Shown here: in pieces, positions 5,665 through 5,739 of the stretch
How positions within the stretch are numbered: the stretch's first letter is position 1
How the letters are laid out: the number at the start of each line of letters is the position of its first letter
Origin: an uncultured Alphaproteobacteria bacterium
GTDB taxonomy: Bacteria > Pseudomonadota > Alphaproteobacteria > Rickettsiales > UBA1997
Length of the DNA stretch: 5,739 bases
Direction: 5' to 3'
Assembly: GCA_903898475.1 (NCBI GenBank)
Contig: CAIUFU010000002.1
Coordinates: forward strand, 1-5,739
Program-made: the position numbers and the translations under genes
Notes under the pieces: generated by a model
Seen by the model: the letters and a program-made list of their open reading frames with translations, nothing else
What the model was told of the DNA's origin: nothing
Databases searched by the model: none

Positions 5665-5705
5665 TGAAATTTGGAAAAATTTGTGAAGAAGAAAAGAAGT
5701 TCATA

Positions 5706-5739
5706 GGTCCCTGAGCAAAGCGTAGCGTCGTCGAAGGGC
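5706..5739. repeat. Related dispersed repeat upstream of selO (may continue past window edge)
   Basis: The minus strand reads CCCTTCGACGACGC, then TACGCTTTGCTCAGGGAC. It has the same TTCGAC...GCTCA skeleton as the copy inside selO, in opposite orientation, and short terminal arms (CCCT at 5709-5712, AGGG at 5735-5738). This fits the common 'CCCTGAGCGAAGCGTAG...TCGAAGGG' type of intergenic repeat. Its near edge is 41 bp from the selO start codon, so it lies in the promoter or leader region. I see no convincing promoter in the remaining 41 bp. Confidence 0.72.

Noticed and set aside
5602..5704. ATG at 5704 as an alternative selO start
   Set aside because: It is out of frame with SelO; joining it would need a frameshift. 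GTG 5664 directly precedes the LTFNNHF stretch expected at a SelO N-terminus.

Overview
The window looks like part of an AT-rich bacterial chromosome, most likely from an alphaproteobacterium. The photolyase carries an ANWQWVAGSGADAAP-type active-site block, which I associate with alphaproteobacterial enzymes. Two dispersed repeats of the TTCGAC...GCTCA.G type are present, one of them inside a gene. Clear Shine-Dalgarno sequences are nearly absent. A more precise placement, such as an intracellular or Rickettsiales-like lineage, would be a guess. I see no phage, transposase, tRNA, rRNA or CRISPR array.

Layout: a plus-strand gene ends at 116 (possible radical SAM C-terminus). All other genes lie on the minus strand and converge on it. 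In their direction of transcription, from the right edge, these are: selO (5664-4285, protein AMPylase), then a class I CPD photolyase only 5 nt downstream (4279-2891), then a 211-bp gap holding a possible 29-codon ORF and a striking structured leader, then a small outer-membrane beta-barrel protein (2679-2071) closed by a strong intrinsic terminator (2004-2043). After the terminator come a SpoIIAA-like/STAS-fold protein (1966-1538) and an unrecognised 409-residue protein with an HExxH zinc-protease motif (1417-188).

How the genes may work together: selO and the photolyase probably form a two-gene stress operon (redox-linked AMPylation and UV repair). The barrel protein appears to be a separate unit with its own promoter, a three-way-junction 5' leader and a terminator. 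The HExxH gene has a promoter candidate that would give an almost leaderless mRNA.

Most unusual points: (1) the leader at 2690-2761, a bulged 14-bp closing stem enclosing two perfect hairpins and ending directly at the ribosome-binding region of the barrel gene; (2) a dispersed palindromic repeat carried in frame inside selO, with a related copy in opposite orientation just upstream of selO; (3) the HExxH protein, whose motif lies midway between two copies of a YDAxLSxxLK segment.
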